A DNA stretch of 64,000 nucleotides from Phoronis australis (GCA_002633005.1 NMRA01000020.1:1248935-1312934), one strand, 5' to 3'. Positions 22,901 through 35,264 are shown, numbered from the stretch's first letter. The notes: a model not told the origin generated them from the letters alone. Translations and numbers: made by a program.

Positions 22901-25900
22901 CGAGTTTCTAGTCCATGCTCGCACTTGATGATTTCTGAGATACAAACTCGAACATTAACTCGAGATTTTTAGTAAAGGCTCGAAATATCAAGTTTAGACC
23001 CGAGCCTTAACTGTTGATGCAGGAGTCGCCAATGTTAACTGGGAAAAAGAAATGACCCTAATGAACCATTATGTATCTGCACATGGAAAAATAAACACTA
23101 CCTCGAGTTTGTAAAAAATTAGAAAATGGCCAAAGTAATTTTTAGTTCAGTTTCCGGTAGACAGATTAGACTACGGGCATAGAGCTGTATTTTGGTTATT
23201 GTCTGGACTGATACCAATTTTCCTACCCTCAGTGTTGCCATGCGTTCGTATAAAATTATGCGTCTTAGACGAAAAATCATTCGGTGTACTTTGTAAATAC
23301 AAGTCAATACAGTGACACGGGAGGAGTTCCAGCGGCGGGGTGTACACCTCTTGTTGCACGTAGATGACGCTGTGGGAACATTAATTATTACGTCAAGTTA
23401 ATGTTCTGTGTTTGGGAAAGCCCAAATTTGCCCTTACCAAAGGCGGGTGGTAGCCAAGTTCGACGCGATTGCCTAGACATTTCAGCTTATTCCATTTTTT
23501 TTGCTCTGGAAATCCTGTGCACAAGTTTGTATTTATTTGGAAACTGGCGCTGCATCAAACGATCCTGGCGTGTATCATGGAATCAACAGATCCACTTATG
23601 CAATGCTTTGACATGGCTTCACAACCTGTGATTTTGAAAGGTATAAATGTCCCAGCCACAAATCATTGGGGAGAGTTGTACCACATCAATGTAATCAATG
23701 TTCTTTGAATTTGCGGAACCATAAACAGCTGTCACGCGGTCTAGTGTGTTTACTACACATGATGGAGTCTGAAAGAAAATTTTAAACAGGCGATAAAACA
23801 GAAAAGAGCCAATACTTTTTGTAATTTGATAGAACTGTCATCCAGTCATAGCAACTTTGTTTTTTAAAATTTGGTAGAATTTCTAAAGCATCGTTTTTTC
23901 TTAAAAGAAGTGTAAACGTGGGTAGCAGTTTCTTGGATTGCCTGCAAATTAATGTCTTGAGCGAAGGATTGTCTAGGCCCACGTCATCTGATCACGCTGA
24001 AGTTTCAAAGAACAGCTAAATGTCAGTTCTTCATTGGGAAAGCTAGAAGTTTCTTTTCACATGAGTATGGTTAAAGCGAGACCATTACGCTGTGAATAGC
24101 CTGAATCAAATGTTCGTTTCTTGGAGAGAACGGGGTTTTACGGCCGCTGTTATAAGTGACATTGTTAATCGGCAGATTTTTATTATTTGAGGCTATGAAT
24201 TGGTGTGGAGGACCCAAACAGAGCTGAGTGGCGTAGGCGCAAAAATTTTTTAAAGCGTGATCAAGTGCTTCTTTTGTAATGCATGGCAATCATTCGCGAA
24301 CATAGACTCTATTCACGCGGCGGACATTAAAATCCAAAGCGAGGCTCACTGCGATAAACAAAGCGAAAGTAGACATTGTGTGAGTTAAATAGCCGGTCTT
24401 TCGAGTCCAACCTGGATATTGAATTTTAATAATGTGTCAACAATTAAACCACACAGACGTAGAAAATTACATTAGAGAACAAGTTAAGGCGTCAAAGAGT
24501 TGTCTGACGAAAGAGTTTAATTTTTCTCGGAAAACTAGGCTCGAAACATGAAAAGTAAATATGACCAAATTGCGGCGATCGTAGTGTTACGGATTAGGTA
24601 TTATGCTGAATGCAGGGTTACTTTTTTCTTGTAAATTGTTGATCAAAATACTTTCTACGCGGACCAGGTCATCTGCTCGTATTGTTGACGAGTTGAAGAC
24701 ATATTCGACAGTGGTGGCTGTCATGTGCAATTAGTCACATCTGGTTTAATTTGTTGATCAAGAATATTAAAATCAAGCATAGCCTGATCCTATGCACTCC
24801 CTGGGACTAACAGTTGATTTGTCATTGATCTGAAAGAATAATATTTATTGATGTTATTAAATATAATATTTTTATTAAAATAGTAAACCAGACTCGCAAT
24901 TGAAAGAAAAATTATTTGACCATCAATTCTGTTTTCTTGGTTGTAATAATTCTTACGTCTATTTCATGTGTTAGATTTCAAGTATCAATTTGGACCAAGT
25001 TGAATTTTAAAATTAAAACACCTAATTCGTTCGTCCAAAACGTAACCTCGTTTCAGAACTCAATTTCATTTAACTGGAAAATGAAATCATAGTTATCATG
25101 TTTCTGCAGGAACCTCGTTCATCCGAGGGGAAAGGTGCCAGTGCCTACTGAGAGGGGATTTTTTCGTCGTGTGAGGGCGGTAACAGTCTACCTCCCGATC
25201 ACCATCAATAGCACCCTCGCCCTGTTGCAAGCTCTCAGAGGCTCTGTCTCATTTTAAAGTAGCCTTTTGTGCTCTTAAAAATTGTCACCTGTGTGGTTAC
25301 AGGTTATGTGAACTCAGATTTTTCACTAGGGGAATTTTTATGCCTCGTGGGGGGAATTTCGCGTGATATTTCAATATTTTGAGAGGGGAATAGGGCCGAT
25401 ATTGGGCCCTAAATTTGAGGGATTGAGGGCTCTGTCCTTTTTGGAAAGAAAAATTATAATGTTTCAACCCGTGCAGGGGCGGATCCAGGATTTTGAATTA
25501 AGGGGGGCAGGCACAGGAATAAGCAGCATTTCGGCAGATGCGCGCGCCCAGCCTAAAATCTGGGGATGCAGGGGTCTTGAATTCTTGGGTTTGCGGACCT
25601 GTTGACTAAAAAAACGGTAAACGGGGTTCATTCAGCGCCTATGCGTTGTTTACTCACCCCCAAGACCCCCTGGCTGCGCACGTGTGCTAGTCAGCAATTC
25701 GCACCCGCACGCGTAAACCTGTGAAACCCGCACGCGTTACGTACTGACAGGCTTGAAATTAGAATTCCATAACGCACGGCTGGTATGCATTGCTGACTCG
25801 TGTGGGGACAACTGACTTTTCTGGGTGCTTCCCACTCGTTCTTTCCGGCTTCGAGATCGTACTGAATGCCCAAGACTCCCTTACCATCTTAGTGAAACGG

Positions 25901-28900
25901 GATTGGGACTGGTCAAAACGGGAACTTCAGACAAACACATGCATGCAATGTATAATACCTTGCACGGGTTGACAACGTTTAACATGTGCGTAACTGGTTT
26001 GAGTCGCGCTTTCGAAATCGCGCTCAACAGAAATATGGTTTGACAGGGTTCTACGTAAAACAAGTACGGATCCACTACTGGCTTGAAATAAATGAACGTA
26101 GGAATTATTGGTACTAGGCATGGAACAAACATGGGACAAAAGAGCATTGACCCAATGAAAGTGACAAAGTAGGGAATCCGACCCCCTGGACTCCCATTTA
26201 GATTTTAATTGCCCGGATACTTCACGAACCTAAATCTTTCGATTACTTAACAGCTAAGTTTGTAGCAGTGATTACCTCCAACCCATGTGCTACCACAGAC
26301 TCCGCCTTTTTCACATTGGCAGGTTTCGATATTGAAGAAGGGAGTGTCTTTTGGACAGTTAACTGCATAGCCTTTCATCATCGTTTGAGTGTGATGGCGT
26401 ACAAAGGTATTGCAGTCCCTCTCTAGAACCAACGTATACGTGTAATCGCCTTTTTTGCAGAATGAACCGCTTGCTAAAAGCAAAAACAAAAATTTGTATT
26501 ACAACAATGGGACATTTCCTCATGCCTCAGAAAAATCTGGAAACATCTGGAAGAAAATAAAAAGGGGAAGCAAGTGAACATGTTGACATTTCCAACAATA
26601 AATCTAATGGACAGATATGGAGTGTTAATCCTGAAATTAAGGGCGGCGCATGAAAAGGGTTGGAATCTGAATTCGAAGAAAAGATTCTGGGCTCAGATTT
26701 GAGATTAGATCGCGGAAGACGGAACTGTGCGGACGACAAATAGATACCACCACGGTTTAGTTTGCCACTTGTTTTTAGACGCTGTTAACAAATCAAGCGT
26801 CATTTGTCAACCTTAAATTGAAAACTTGAGCTCAAATCAGTTCTTTCTTTGAAAGACTACCCAGTGGAAGAGGCCAGGGGTTAATACAATCTAAACATCA
26901 CCAGTCGATTTTTTGGTATCCCCACGATCTGCGATAAAAGCTGGTTTGGTAGCGTTGGAAGTATCAAGCAGCCACTCAACAGAAGTACCCCCTTAGACGG
27001 TGGAACTGTTGTCAACTTGGTATCACCAGACACGCATAAAACATTCACACACATCCAAAGATTTTCTTTGTTTTATGCTATATCTCTACATGATTAGGCA
27101 TTGTTTCTTGACATCACTTGTGTAGGCTGAGTGGGACACGTGAGAGGGGAGGGAAGGCTACAAGGACGTGTGGAATCAGGCAGTACCGGGGAAGCTTTAA
27201 GTTTTTAGGATTACAGTAAATGTGACCGTACAGTGCTGAGGCGCAGAATGTTGCTTAGGAATCGTATCAAGATGTCACAGCTGCGCTCATCGAGTTACCT
27301 ATGATACCTGAACATGGATTCGTTGAATAATGCTAAATGAACATGTGGAAGATTTCTGGTTCTATTCTACAATAACCGTAACAATCTACACAGGGTAAAC
27401 CAGGCCAGAGAAGCATTTTTTACATAAAAGACAGACATCCTCCAACACAGGATGGTCTCATGCAGACCATCTTTCAGGCTGGTTGTTTTTTGCTCAGACT
27501 GCACCAAAGAATTTATAGGCGGCAAAGGGCAGTCCACCGAACTGTCCTCCAAAGAGAAGGCCCCTTCGGAAAGATGGCCCGTTAGGGAAAGGTATATGAT
27601 TAATAAACTGGCAAAGAGTGACCCGTGATTCCATCAAGAGGTGGCCATCCTTAACATAAAAGATTATACTATCTCAAAAAAGCAGGAAGAGGTATTTGAT
27701 TCCTTCATTGGGGCATCTCTACGTGATCGGCCCGGAGGAACAAAGAAAAACAATAAAAACAGAAAAGGATGCCATCAACAGGTTCCCTTCCAAGACTGAG
27801 ACCCTTACATATGTAACTTCAAAGCAGAAAAATGAGAAAATAGTGGCCACAGTTGATTTTATTTCCCCTCTCCAGAGGGAGGTCCCTGAAAAAATGCAGT
27901 GTCTAATTCAATTAAAAATTCTGAGTCAATTTGCTCATCACAATCTGTGCATGAGCAAGTTTTCTAGGTCATTTCCGGGTTATGTGTGACCAAGAGCATG
28001 TTTTTAGATAAATTCAGATGATCTATACTACAAAAACCTGTTTCACCCTAACATAAATGGACTGGTTAAGGTTTCCAAAGGGTAAATTCAACACTGGTAG
28101 GTTTTATTTAAATTCTCATATATTTTATCTCTTCTACTGTTCTTGTCTTTCTTTTCTTAACTGTTGCTGCACCGCGCCCCCGGCCCATCGCATATGCCGA
28201 CCGCCACTGTTTCAGTCTGTCGCCCAACCCGCTTCTTACGCCCCCTTACACTCAATGCTAGAGCAGAAGAAAACAGAAAAAGCGAGAGAAACAACCGAAT
28301 TGTGCAGCCGATGCTCCTTTGTTGACCGGTAACGATCTGACTGATCCATTGACTAGGTTGGTGTACATAACAGTTTGATTGTAATAAAACTGTGCCATGA
28401 GAAAATGGCTTGAAATATTAACCTGTTAAATACAAACCAAACATTTAAGCTCATTGTATTTTTAAGAACTAATTACAGGCGGTCTGGCACACGTAAGTTG
28501 TGCCAGGTGTGGGCAGGCTCCTCAGCGGGGACAATTGCACTGATCGTCTGAAACCTTTTTATCGAGCTAAGGAGCCAAAGACTTTGAAGACTCAAGGGTC
28601 CAGCAGTGTGCCTTAGTGGGACGCGAACCCACAACCTCGAGTAAAGGAAGCGAACACATATCCCACAAGGCCACACCGCCACATTCATTGTATCTTTACA
28701 TTAGTTGAACTTTAATTTATAACGGAACACGCTGAAAAGGATTATATTTTGAAGCATTGCCACTGTATATCTGCTTGAGCCTTTTGGAACTTCTATTGGA
28801 AACTTCCGTCAAAATCCCACCGTAACTGTCAGCACATATTCACACTCACATTCGAAAATACAAGAAAATATTCTTACACTGGAAGTACTTTGACGCGTCA

Positions 28901-30832
28901 GAAGAATCTGGACATTTGGCGGAAAGTGAGAAGTCGCAAGAGCAAGTCTTCTTGTTGAACTGCAAACCGTCCGTACATATTTCACGCTTCGGATTTGGTG
29001 CTCTTAAGTCAGACTGGTACTCCCGGCACTCAGTTTGACGTATCAGCTTGAAGCACATACCGTAGCAGCAACTCACATCTAAATATAGACGTCTCACAAC
29101 ATATTCAAAGACATTAAAATCATTGTCACAGAAGTTGTGGATGCAACCGTTTTGTCAAAAAGCGGGGCTTTAGTCACAGTTGTCTGTGCTCTCTGTAGAC
29201 CATGGATGGTTTTAAAAAATCTTTCTATTGTATAAAAGTCGTCTTTTGAGCAAAACTGATGGCAAAAATGTAATCTTTAAATGTTAAATAAAATACACAG
29301 TATGTGCAGCGACGTTCGAGCAATTATTCAACAAAAGAACATCCGCTTTTAATATCAAACTTAGGGTCCACCCGTGAGAGCTGATTTTTTTTTTATTTCT
29401 TATTGTTTTGCAGATTCTGTGACCAGTTTTAAACACTAATTAATAATCTTAAAGTTCATTAAGGCGAAAACTATTTGGCAAAGCTAAAGTGAAGTTTTTA
29501 ACTAAAGGGTGCTTTAACATGATAAGGAGGATGACTTTACAAACAGCAGAAATCCGAATTCGTGCCTTGCCATAGATACAGTAGCGCTTAACAGGCAGAA
29601 AGCATTTGCAAACCAAGCCTCTAAGGCAATCAACTTGCCAAGAAAGCTGCTGATAGATTCAAAGTGAAGCTATCTTGGATACGACAGACATATCCCATCG
29701 CGTCACAAAAATATTGCCGAAGTTACAAAGACGTTGTTGGTCGTATTATGAACAAGCGGACAACAAAATAGGGCGTTTGGAAAAAAGTAAATAAACTGTT
29801 GAGGTTTAAGCCGTGAAGTATAGGCTAACATTTTGAACCGTTTAGTTTGAAAGCACATCATGTTGAAAGGACATCGTTTGGGAATACGGTTTGTTGAAGA
29901 TGGTTTGCTTTAAAATCATTTTGAAACGACAACGAAAATGAAGATGCCAAGAGTATTCTGAACTTGTCTGCGTGCCATAAGATTGGAATTACAATGACGT
30001 TGGCTTGATTTATAAAAACGATTGAAATCTCAATAACTGGCAAACTGACACAACACGAACGAGGTGTGACTCCATGTTTCACAATTTGTCTATTTTCTGC
30101 AATAATTTCAACCATTTTATAACACATAATTGATCATTTTTATCCGCCATGTGCCAACGTAAGGAATTTGTTAATGAAACTGCATCAGCCTTAAAGTCTA
30201 TAAAACCCCATCATTCTATTGGTGTAGGTTTTGTCCTTTCAAGAAACAGCATTCATTTCAGAGTAGGAAAGTTATCACTGACAGCAGAGTTTGCCATAAG
30301 CACAACCACCTGATTAGAGAGCAAATGAAATGTGTTAGTACACTATCGACTCTGTATGACAATACTGAGTAATCACGGCCTTTTTAGCTCAGTAGCTGCT
30401 TTTACTTGTATTAGATGTTGCTTAGGAGAATTGTAATCGTACCTGGATGATTCACGTCTACCTTTTTCTCCTCAGCGGCCTCTTGCCCGGGTGCTGCTCC
30501 TACACCAGGCGGACCCGGTGGTCTATCGGGCAAAGCGGGTAGACCATTTATCCCGAGTTCATCAGAATCTTTGCTGTTCCGAGGACGTGGCGGTAACTCG
30601 ATAAACCTAATTCCAGTATCCTTATGAGAAGGCGGCCCGGGCTCAAAAATCATCGGTGGTTTCGCAATTTCTAAAGGAGGTGGTTCGTTGCTCTTGGACC
30701 TCATCGGTACATCGTCGTCGTGCAATGATGGTGACATTCTACTGCCAGGTCGCGAGTCCTCTTGAAATATTCCAAATATTTCCATTGGATTAGGACGTGG
30801 TCCAAATGGAAGATTTCGCTTGTCTCTCTCTT
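19724..30832 (-). CDS. Modular cysteine-rich, probably secreted protein (four exons found, both ends missing)
   Basis: Minus-strand exons, in transcript order: D 30832-30443 (130 codons), A 29078-28878 (67), B 26473-26276 (66), C 19924-19724 (67). All are phase 1 to 1, so any combination stays in frame. D is proline-rich and charged, likely disordered. A-C each encode one six-cysteine module: C-x(11-14)-C-x(16-23)-C-x(10-13)-C-x-C-x(5-8)-C. Between cysteines 3 and 4 are an aromatic-rich G/P-x-x-F core (TDGLQFNKKT, PKDTPFFNIET, ANPYFDLGV). This resembles, without matching exactly, chitin-binding (peritrophin/Pif-like) domains of invertebrate matrix proteins. The family is not recognised with confidence. 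Signal peptide, first exons and stop codon were not found; linking the exons into one gene is inferred from strand, order and phase. Confidence 0.6.
19925..25477. other. Long intron of the Cys-module gene
   Basis: About 5.5 kb in which I found no further six-cysteine exon, repeat terminus or RNA gene on either strand. The many short frames are random. Confidence 0.35.
25478..25500 (+). mobile_element. Isolated hAT-like terminus
   Basis: GCAGGGGCGGATCCAGGATT is the CA-x-GGCGGATC-AGG type end seen also at the element 38204-38557. No partner terminus was found nearby, so this is a truncated relic. Confidence 0.45.
25537..25605 (-). mobile_element. End fragment of MITE family A
   Basis: GATGCGCGCGCCCAGCCTAA matches, in reverse, the right terminus of the copy at 58798-59040 (TTAGGCTGGGTGCGCGCAT). 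The next bases (GGGGTCTTGAATTCTTG, GCGGACCT) resemble the adjoining internal sequence. Truncated. Confidence 0.5.
26276..26473 (-). CDS. Cys-module gene, exon B
   Basis: 198 nt between acceptor TTTGCTTTTAG and donor GTAATC. It begins SGSFCKKGDYTYTLVLERDC and contains NCPKDTPFFNIETCQC. The frame would otherwise run to a TAA at 26247; the internal donor is preferred because it restores the 1-1 phase and module length of A and C. Confidence 0.65.
26474..28474. other. Intron between modules A and B
   Basis: No additional module exon found. A plus-strand frame at about 27696-27989 and sequence near 27380-27560 look vaguely retroelement-like (ending GPEEQRKTIKTEKDA) but carry no diagnostic motif. 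Confidence 0.35.
28475..28680 (-). mobile_element. tRNA-derived SINE, copy 2
   Basis: Same family and orientation as 16353-16573. On the minus strand it starts GGCGGTGTGGCC, contains box B GGTTCGCGTCC and the CTTTACTCGAGG block, and ends CAGACCGCCTGTAATTAG. Body indels differ from copy 1. It lies in the intron upstream of module B, in the gene's sense orientation. Confidence 0.8.
28878..29078 (-). CDS. Cys-module gene, exon A
   Basis: 201 nt between acceptor TATATTTAG and donor GTAAGA. It begins VSCCYGMCFKLIRQTEC and contains CTDGLQFNKKTCSC. It has two more cysteines at its start than modules B and C. Confidence 0.65.
30443..30832 (-). CDS. Cys-module gene, proline-rich exon D
   Basis: 390 nt between acceptor TTCATTTTCAG and donor GTACGA. 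It encodes 130 residues rich in Pro, Arg, Asp and Glu, including PPLEIAKPPMIFEPGPP and PDRPPGPPGVG. No cysteines. The donor is weaker than those of the other exons. Confidence 0.6.
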
Positions 30833-32159
30833 CTGAAAATGAACAACTTCGGATAATATTCCGATTTAAAATGAAAGCCACATACGACGGCAATAAGGGG
30901 AAATTCAAAATGGTCAAGAAAGCATTGGTAAACACATGAAGATAATGGGCTGCAGAAAAACTCGTCATGATAGAGGTTCCATAGGCAACGCAAAACGGAC
31001 CAGGGTTTTCAGAAGGCTTTGGGGGTGTAATTAAGGTCTATACATGCAGAAAATCTCGTCATAGTAAAGTCTGTTATGATATAAACCACAAAACCAGGTG
31101 ATGAACCGACGAGTCGGCTCACCAAGAAACACTACACAACATGTTGAAATCGACGACATTTCGAGACTTCGCTCAAAAATATTTCAGCAGAAATAGGGAA
31201 ACAGAAAAATGAAGTCCAGTCATCAAAAACAGAAATTGCCGCTTGATATTTTTGATACCTCATAGTACATAGTGGTTTTTAGCCTGAGAATACTGCATGC
31301 AGTTTCATATGGAGATGATCCGACGGTGTATTAGTAAAATAATCCACGCTTGTGATGGCGTAAGTAAATGTAAAATAAAGGCGAAAGGTCTAGAGCGCGA
31401 TACCTCGCAACATGCGCATAAGTTTGTCTTAAAATCTTACATGTATGTACCATCCGGGGTCAGTTTCGGGCATAGACTATATTACGTGAAATGCCAACTC
31501 TATATACTTTGAGTGCAAGAGATTTGTGATCTTAAAGCCCTCGTAGAACAGTTAAATTAACTTTTAGGCATGGTCAAAACACCTGTTTATGTTCCTTAAA
31601 TTATAGCAGACAATTACATTTATAAGTCAAATTTGTTTTTAAGCTATTTTTATGCCAAAACATAGTAAATATCCGCGTCAGTACTTGTGAAAAAAATCAG
31701 GTGGCGCTGTGCGGTTAACCGAATGACTTTTGTGTCCGAGTCTGTGTGAAGCTCACAAGCGTAATGCGCGTTGTCGGCGATGTTTTCAATCGACAAAGGG
31801 TGGACGTCAAACGGACAGAGCCTTTGAAATTGGTTTCATGTCCTTATAGCCATCGTTTTACATCACCATAATTGAGTGCGCACATCCTAGGACGGATGAC
31901 TAACTCCGCCTGCGGGAGGGTGGAACACTGTCGACTTTGTTAGCGGGCGATCAGGGAATTATCCATCGGGCGGGGCTAGCAAAAGATTTTCACATGATTG
32001 CCGTATCACAACTCGAAATCAACCGCGTAGTCATATTTTTACTATATTTCTCACTACAAGTTGCTAAAACGATAACAAAGCGACATGCAGAACTTACTAC
32101 TCGAAATACACATCGCGATCTTTTCCCTTTCATATCGTTCATTCACTTACTTAAATTAG
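30833..32159. other. Upstream of exon D; nothing recognised
   Basis: No signal-peptide exon on the minus strand could be identified, although the gene's 5' end must lie here or further right. Confidence 0.35.
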
Positions 32160-32775
32160 GCCGGTCGAATCAAATTTTTTTCGTTATGAGAAACTTTTGC
32201 ACTATCATCGAAAAGATAATGCATCCTACTCAATAAAATCGAAAAATTATCAAACCAGGACAAGCATTGCAAAGTTATTGCAATTTTGTGGCGAAATTTG
32301 AGTCAGTACTTGTTTGGATCTGGTCGGACATCTTGGGATAAGTTACGAGTTTAAAACTTTGTATTAAATTATTTTCATTGATAATTTACAATGAAATTTA
32401 GTGAGACATATCTTTACTTACTATTCTGCGCGATTCAACAGTTTTCAACAAATTTCAGCCTCGAAGAGGTTACTTATTTAGTGATAAAAGTGCTCACAAT
32501 TCCCGTCGGCGGCAAGGACGACATGGCGAGTTTTGCTGAACTGAAAGGCATGTTCAACCGGCTACTTTACAATTTGTGAAGATTTAACGTTGATAAATTT
32601 TGACAAGTGCTGCTACAAAAAAGCAACTTTGTTCAATTTTCACGTTTTTAATGCAAAAATGTGAGGAATATTCTAGTTATTTTACTATGAATTTCCCTTA
32701 CAGGAGATCTTACACTCACCTAAAAAATAGTCGAAATATTTTTTAAACGGTTTTTTGTTTGACAGTCAACTGCTC
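32160..32775 (+). repeat. Dispersed repeat C, copy 1, with small ORF
   Basis: About 600 bp that reappear in the same orientation at 46840-47455, about 75-80% alike by eye along most of the length. Shared blocks include ATAATGCATCC, TTGAAAAATTATCAAA-like, GTTTGGATCTGGT, TACGAGTTTAAAAC, ATGAAATTTAGTGAGA, TGCTCACAATTCCCGT and AAGGAATATTCTA-like sequence. There are no inverted termini or tail. A 62-codon ORF (32391-32579) lies in the centre. Confidence 0.75.
32391..32579 (+). CDS. Small ORF within repeat C (62 aa, function unknown)
   Basis: ATG to TGA with no stop. The pattern is MKFSETYLYLLFCAIQ, then FSLEEVTYLVIKVLTIPVG and ELKGMFNRLL. In the second repeat copy (47076-47261) the same frame keeps start, stop and most residues, with a one-codon in-frame gap and several third-position changes, but has two internal stops (codons 13 and 17). 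The helix-like spacing of hydrophobics and the LxxL...LTIP...ELxxxF order recall a death-effector-type fold. That is only a guess. It may be a non-coding repeat. Confidence 0.25.
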   Translation: MKFSETYLYLLFCAIQQFSTNFSLEEVTYLVIKVLTIPVGGKDDMASFAELKGMFNRLLYNL

Positions 32776-33708
32776 TCTCATAATTTGTTTACTTGGCTGC
32801 CATGACAAAATCCACAGGTTTCTTTGTATCTTTTTCGCACTCAACTCGGGCTACATTAGTATGACTATTTATGCATTGTTTAGAGGGGGTGGGTTGCTCA
32901 TAAAACTGGGCGAAGAATTTTTATTTTTGTGTTTTTCTTAATGTAGAAATTTCCAATTTAATTTTAAATTTTACAAAAAAGGACTTCTAACAAAAAAATC
33001 TTTGTCCTGATTCCAAAAATTGACCTTATTTTCTTAAATAAATAACCTTCACACCCTTGGTGAGGACTATCCTAGTGAGCATATACAGCAAAATCGGTCA
33101 CTTGCCGGTGTGCCGTCCATTTTGCGTGGTATTAATTTTGAACTCAAGGTCGGAAAAAAACGTCCCGTGGAGTATGAAAATGCAATTGAAGTCCGTGAAA
33201 TTTGGATTATGATTGTTTCTGGGCCTTTTAATGTGAGATTTGTTTGATAGATTAAATTTCCACGCGCTTTAAAAATTGCTAAACTTTGATGTTCAGCACG
33301 GCCGCGTTTCACGTGACTGAGATTTCTGAATCTGGGCCTTCATTCAAAGGTAAAATTTTACACTTCAGAACTTGGGACATTGAAAATGACCTATCCAAAA
33401 ACAAATTGGCCGACTACGACTGCCTTACCTAAATTCACGCGCCCCATTACGTTCCTTACTAGCTGTCATTAATTGATTAAGGGCATAGCGAACTCCAGTT
33501 CAAGCTCCTAACCCAGCACACAAAATTTAGGGCCAGGTTTTACAGAGTTTGAAAGGGCTAAACAAAGTAAAACTTGGCATGTCGTCGTCAACTTAACGTG
33601 GACTTCCCTGATGCTGCCTGTCACATTTGACGACCTTTATGAATGCCTGGCACGAGCTTCCAAATCCACTAGCTGATCGGTCAAGAGCCGTGTCCCGAAA
33701 GTGAATGA
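32776..33708. other. Intergenic, nothing recognised
   Basis: AT-rich unique sequence; no supportable exon or repeat. Confidence 0.4.
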
Positions 33709-33812
33709 GTCTAAACCATAGACATCTTTTAAGATGTCTATCGTTTAGACCCATTCATAGACATCACAGTATAGTATTAAAATACTATACTGTGATGTCT
33801 ATGGTCTAAACG
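33709..33812. repeat. Nested palindromes
   Basis: Two palindromes side by side: 33718-33741 (11-bp arms ATAGACATCTT, 2-base centre) and 33757-33802 (perfect 22-bp arms starting ATAGACATCACAGTATAG, 2-base centre). Both share the ATAGACAT tip and are bordered by GTCTAAACC, CGTTTAGACC and GGTCTAAACG, so the outer flanks also pair. A related, weaker copy lies at 35498-35545. Confidence 0.85.
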
Positions 33813-35039
33813 TTCACGTCACTTAGCGCTGATTGGTTAAAAAATCTCAGGCTTTGGGCAAACGACGAAGTACGTAGGTGTCACAATTAATCATGTTATT
33901 AATTAACAGGTGCTGTATGGTTATTAAAACACACGTTTTTAGAATCATAAAGACATATATTTTGAATACAAGCGAGCGTTTGTTCCTTATTCTTCGAGGG
34001 CTTTAAGAACAAACCAGAATCAAAATACCCTATTATTGTTGGCGGCAACGTCCGTATTCACTGTCGGACTCTTATGCTTCCGGTATGTACGCCAGCTGAC
34101 TTAGGCATTGTTCCGGACTCTAACGAGCTGAACATCTGCACGGCTTCGAGCAAACCGAAAATACCACGTTCATTCGATACATACAATATTTGTCAGTTTC
34201 ATGCAATGGCATAAATTTAACTCACTGGTTACATGCAAATATATAAAGGTAAGTTTGTGCAACTGATTTCCTGGGCAGGCTACACCAACTCGAGAAACAT
34301 TGTTGGCTATAGTCTTTACACGAAGTTAGGTGGACCTTTTTAAAAAGGCATTTCGCCGCTGTTCACAGAAGCGATTATATGGTATAAAATATTACTACGT
34401 TCATCCGATGTAGAATTGCAATGCGCACATGGGTCATTTTTGGCAATTTGTTGGTTGGTGAACCCCATTAAACCCCCAAAACGTTTCTTAAGTCGCTGAT
34501 TATTTCGCTGTTCTCGTTGGTAACGGAAATAAATCCTCTCAGGGTTATCACGATAACGAAATGTATTATTCTGTGTTCCTTCAGAGTTTCTGGCGGGTGA
34601 TCACAGTGTGTCTCAGCACTGACGGGCAGGGCAGCATTTAAATAGGGCTCGGGTCTCCGTTATTTATTTCATGTTTTTGCCGGAGAAAGACTACAGCTTC
34701 CATCTTATAAAAATACTAAAATCTTGTGACGAAGTGATTCCGATAATTTGTTGTGAAGTGTAGGCAGTCATTGTAAGAAGAACGCTCCTATAAGTTTAAA
34801 CGCAAATTTCAATAAACACGTTTGTTCATACCATTATTTAATGTTAGCCTTGTTTAAGGTAAATACTTTGAGGTGTAGAAGTGATATCTTTTTCTAAAAT
34901 CTGTTGGTCTATTTACACCAACCTCTCATATTTACATCGGCACAATGTTTCGGTCTGGAATCCAATGTGAATTTGGCGAATCCTACACCAGTGAAACATT
35001 AAGGTCACTGTGAACAAGGATTTCTAAACACAAGAAATG
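33813..35039. other. Intergenic, nothing recognised
   Basis: No gene, RNA or repeat boundary recognised. Confidence 0.4.
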
Positions 35040-35250
35040 TTGCAGAGAAGGCAAGAGCTCAGAAGAACACAAACAACATTACATCCAGTGGGACAATATC
35101 CAGATCCTTGAGTGAAATAGGCTGACCATAAAAAAGATAAAGGGAGACATGCACATAAAGGTACACAGCAATGTCTTCAGTCAGCCTGATAAGCAGCACA
35201 GTAACACCTGACTACCACTCCTAAGGAAGAAAAAAGTACAACACGTCCCT
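35040..35250 (+). mobile_element. Penelope-like or LINE C-terminal remnant
   Basis: One frame reads EEHKQHYIQWDNIQILE, a stop, then LTIKKIKGDMHIKVHSN. The HxxxWDNxxIL...(R/K)KIKE-x-IHI order is typical of the C-terminal region next to the GIY-YIG endonuclease in Penelope-like elements and related RT proteins. In-frame stops show it is dead, and the upstream RT domain was not found. Confidence 0.4.
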
Positions 35251-35264
35251 CGTACTTAATATGT

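Noticed and set aside
26247-26276. Reading module exon B through to the TAA at 26247 as the last exon
   Set aside because: The internal GTAATC donor gives a 66-codon phase 1-1 exon like its sister modules, and a further module exon (C) exists downstream. Alternative polyadenylation in this intron is still possible.
27696-27989. 97-codon plus-strand frame
   Set aside because: No motif that identifies a retroelement or gene, and no matching neighbouring exon.
34000-34700. Search for CRISPR-like regularly spaced repeats and rRNA
   Set aside because: No spaced repeats or rRNA segments were seen; the tandem arrays in the window are contiguous minisatellites without spacers.
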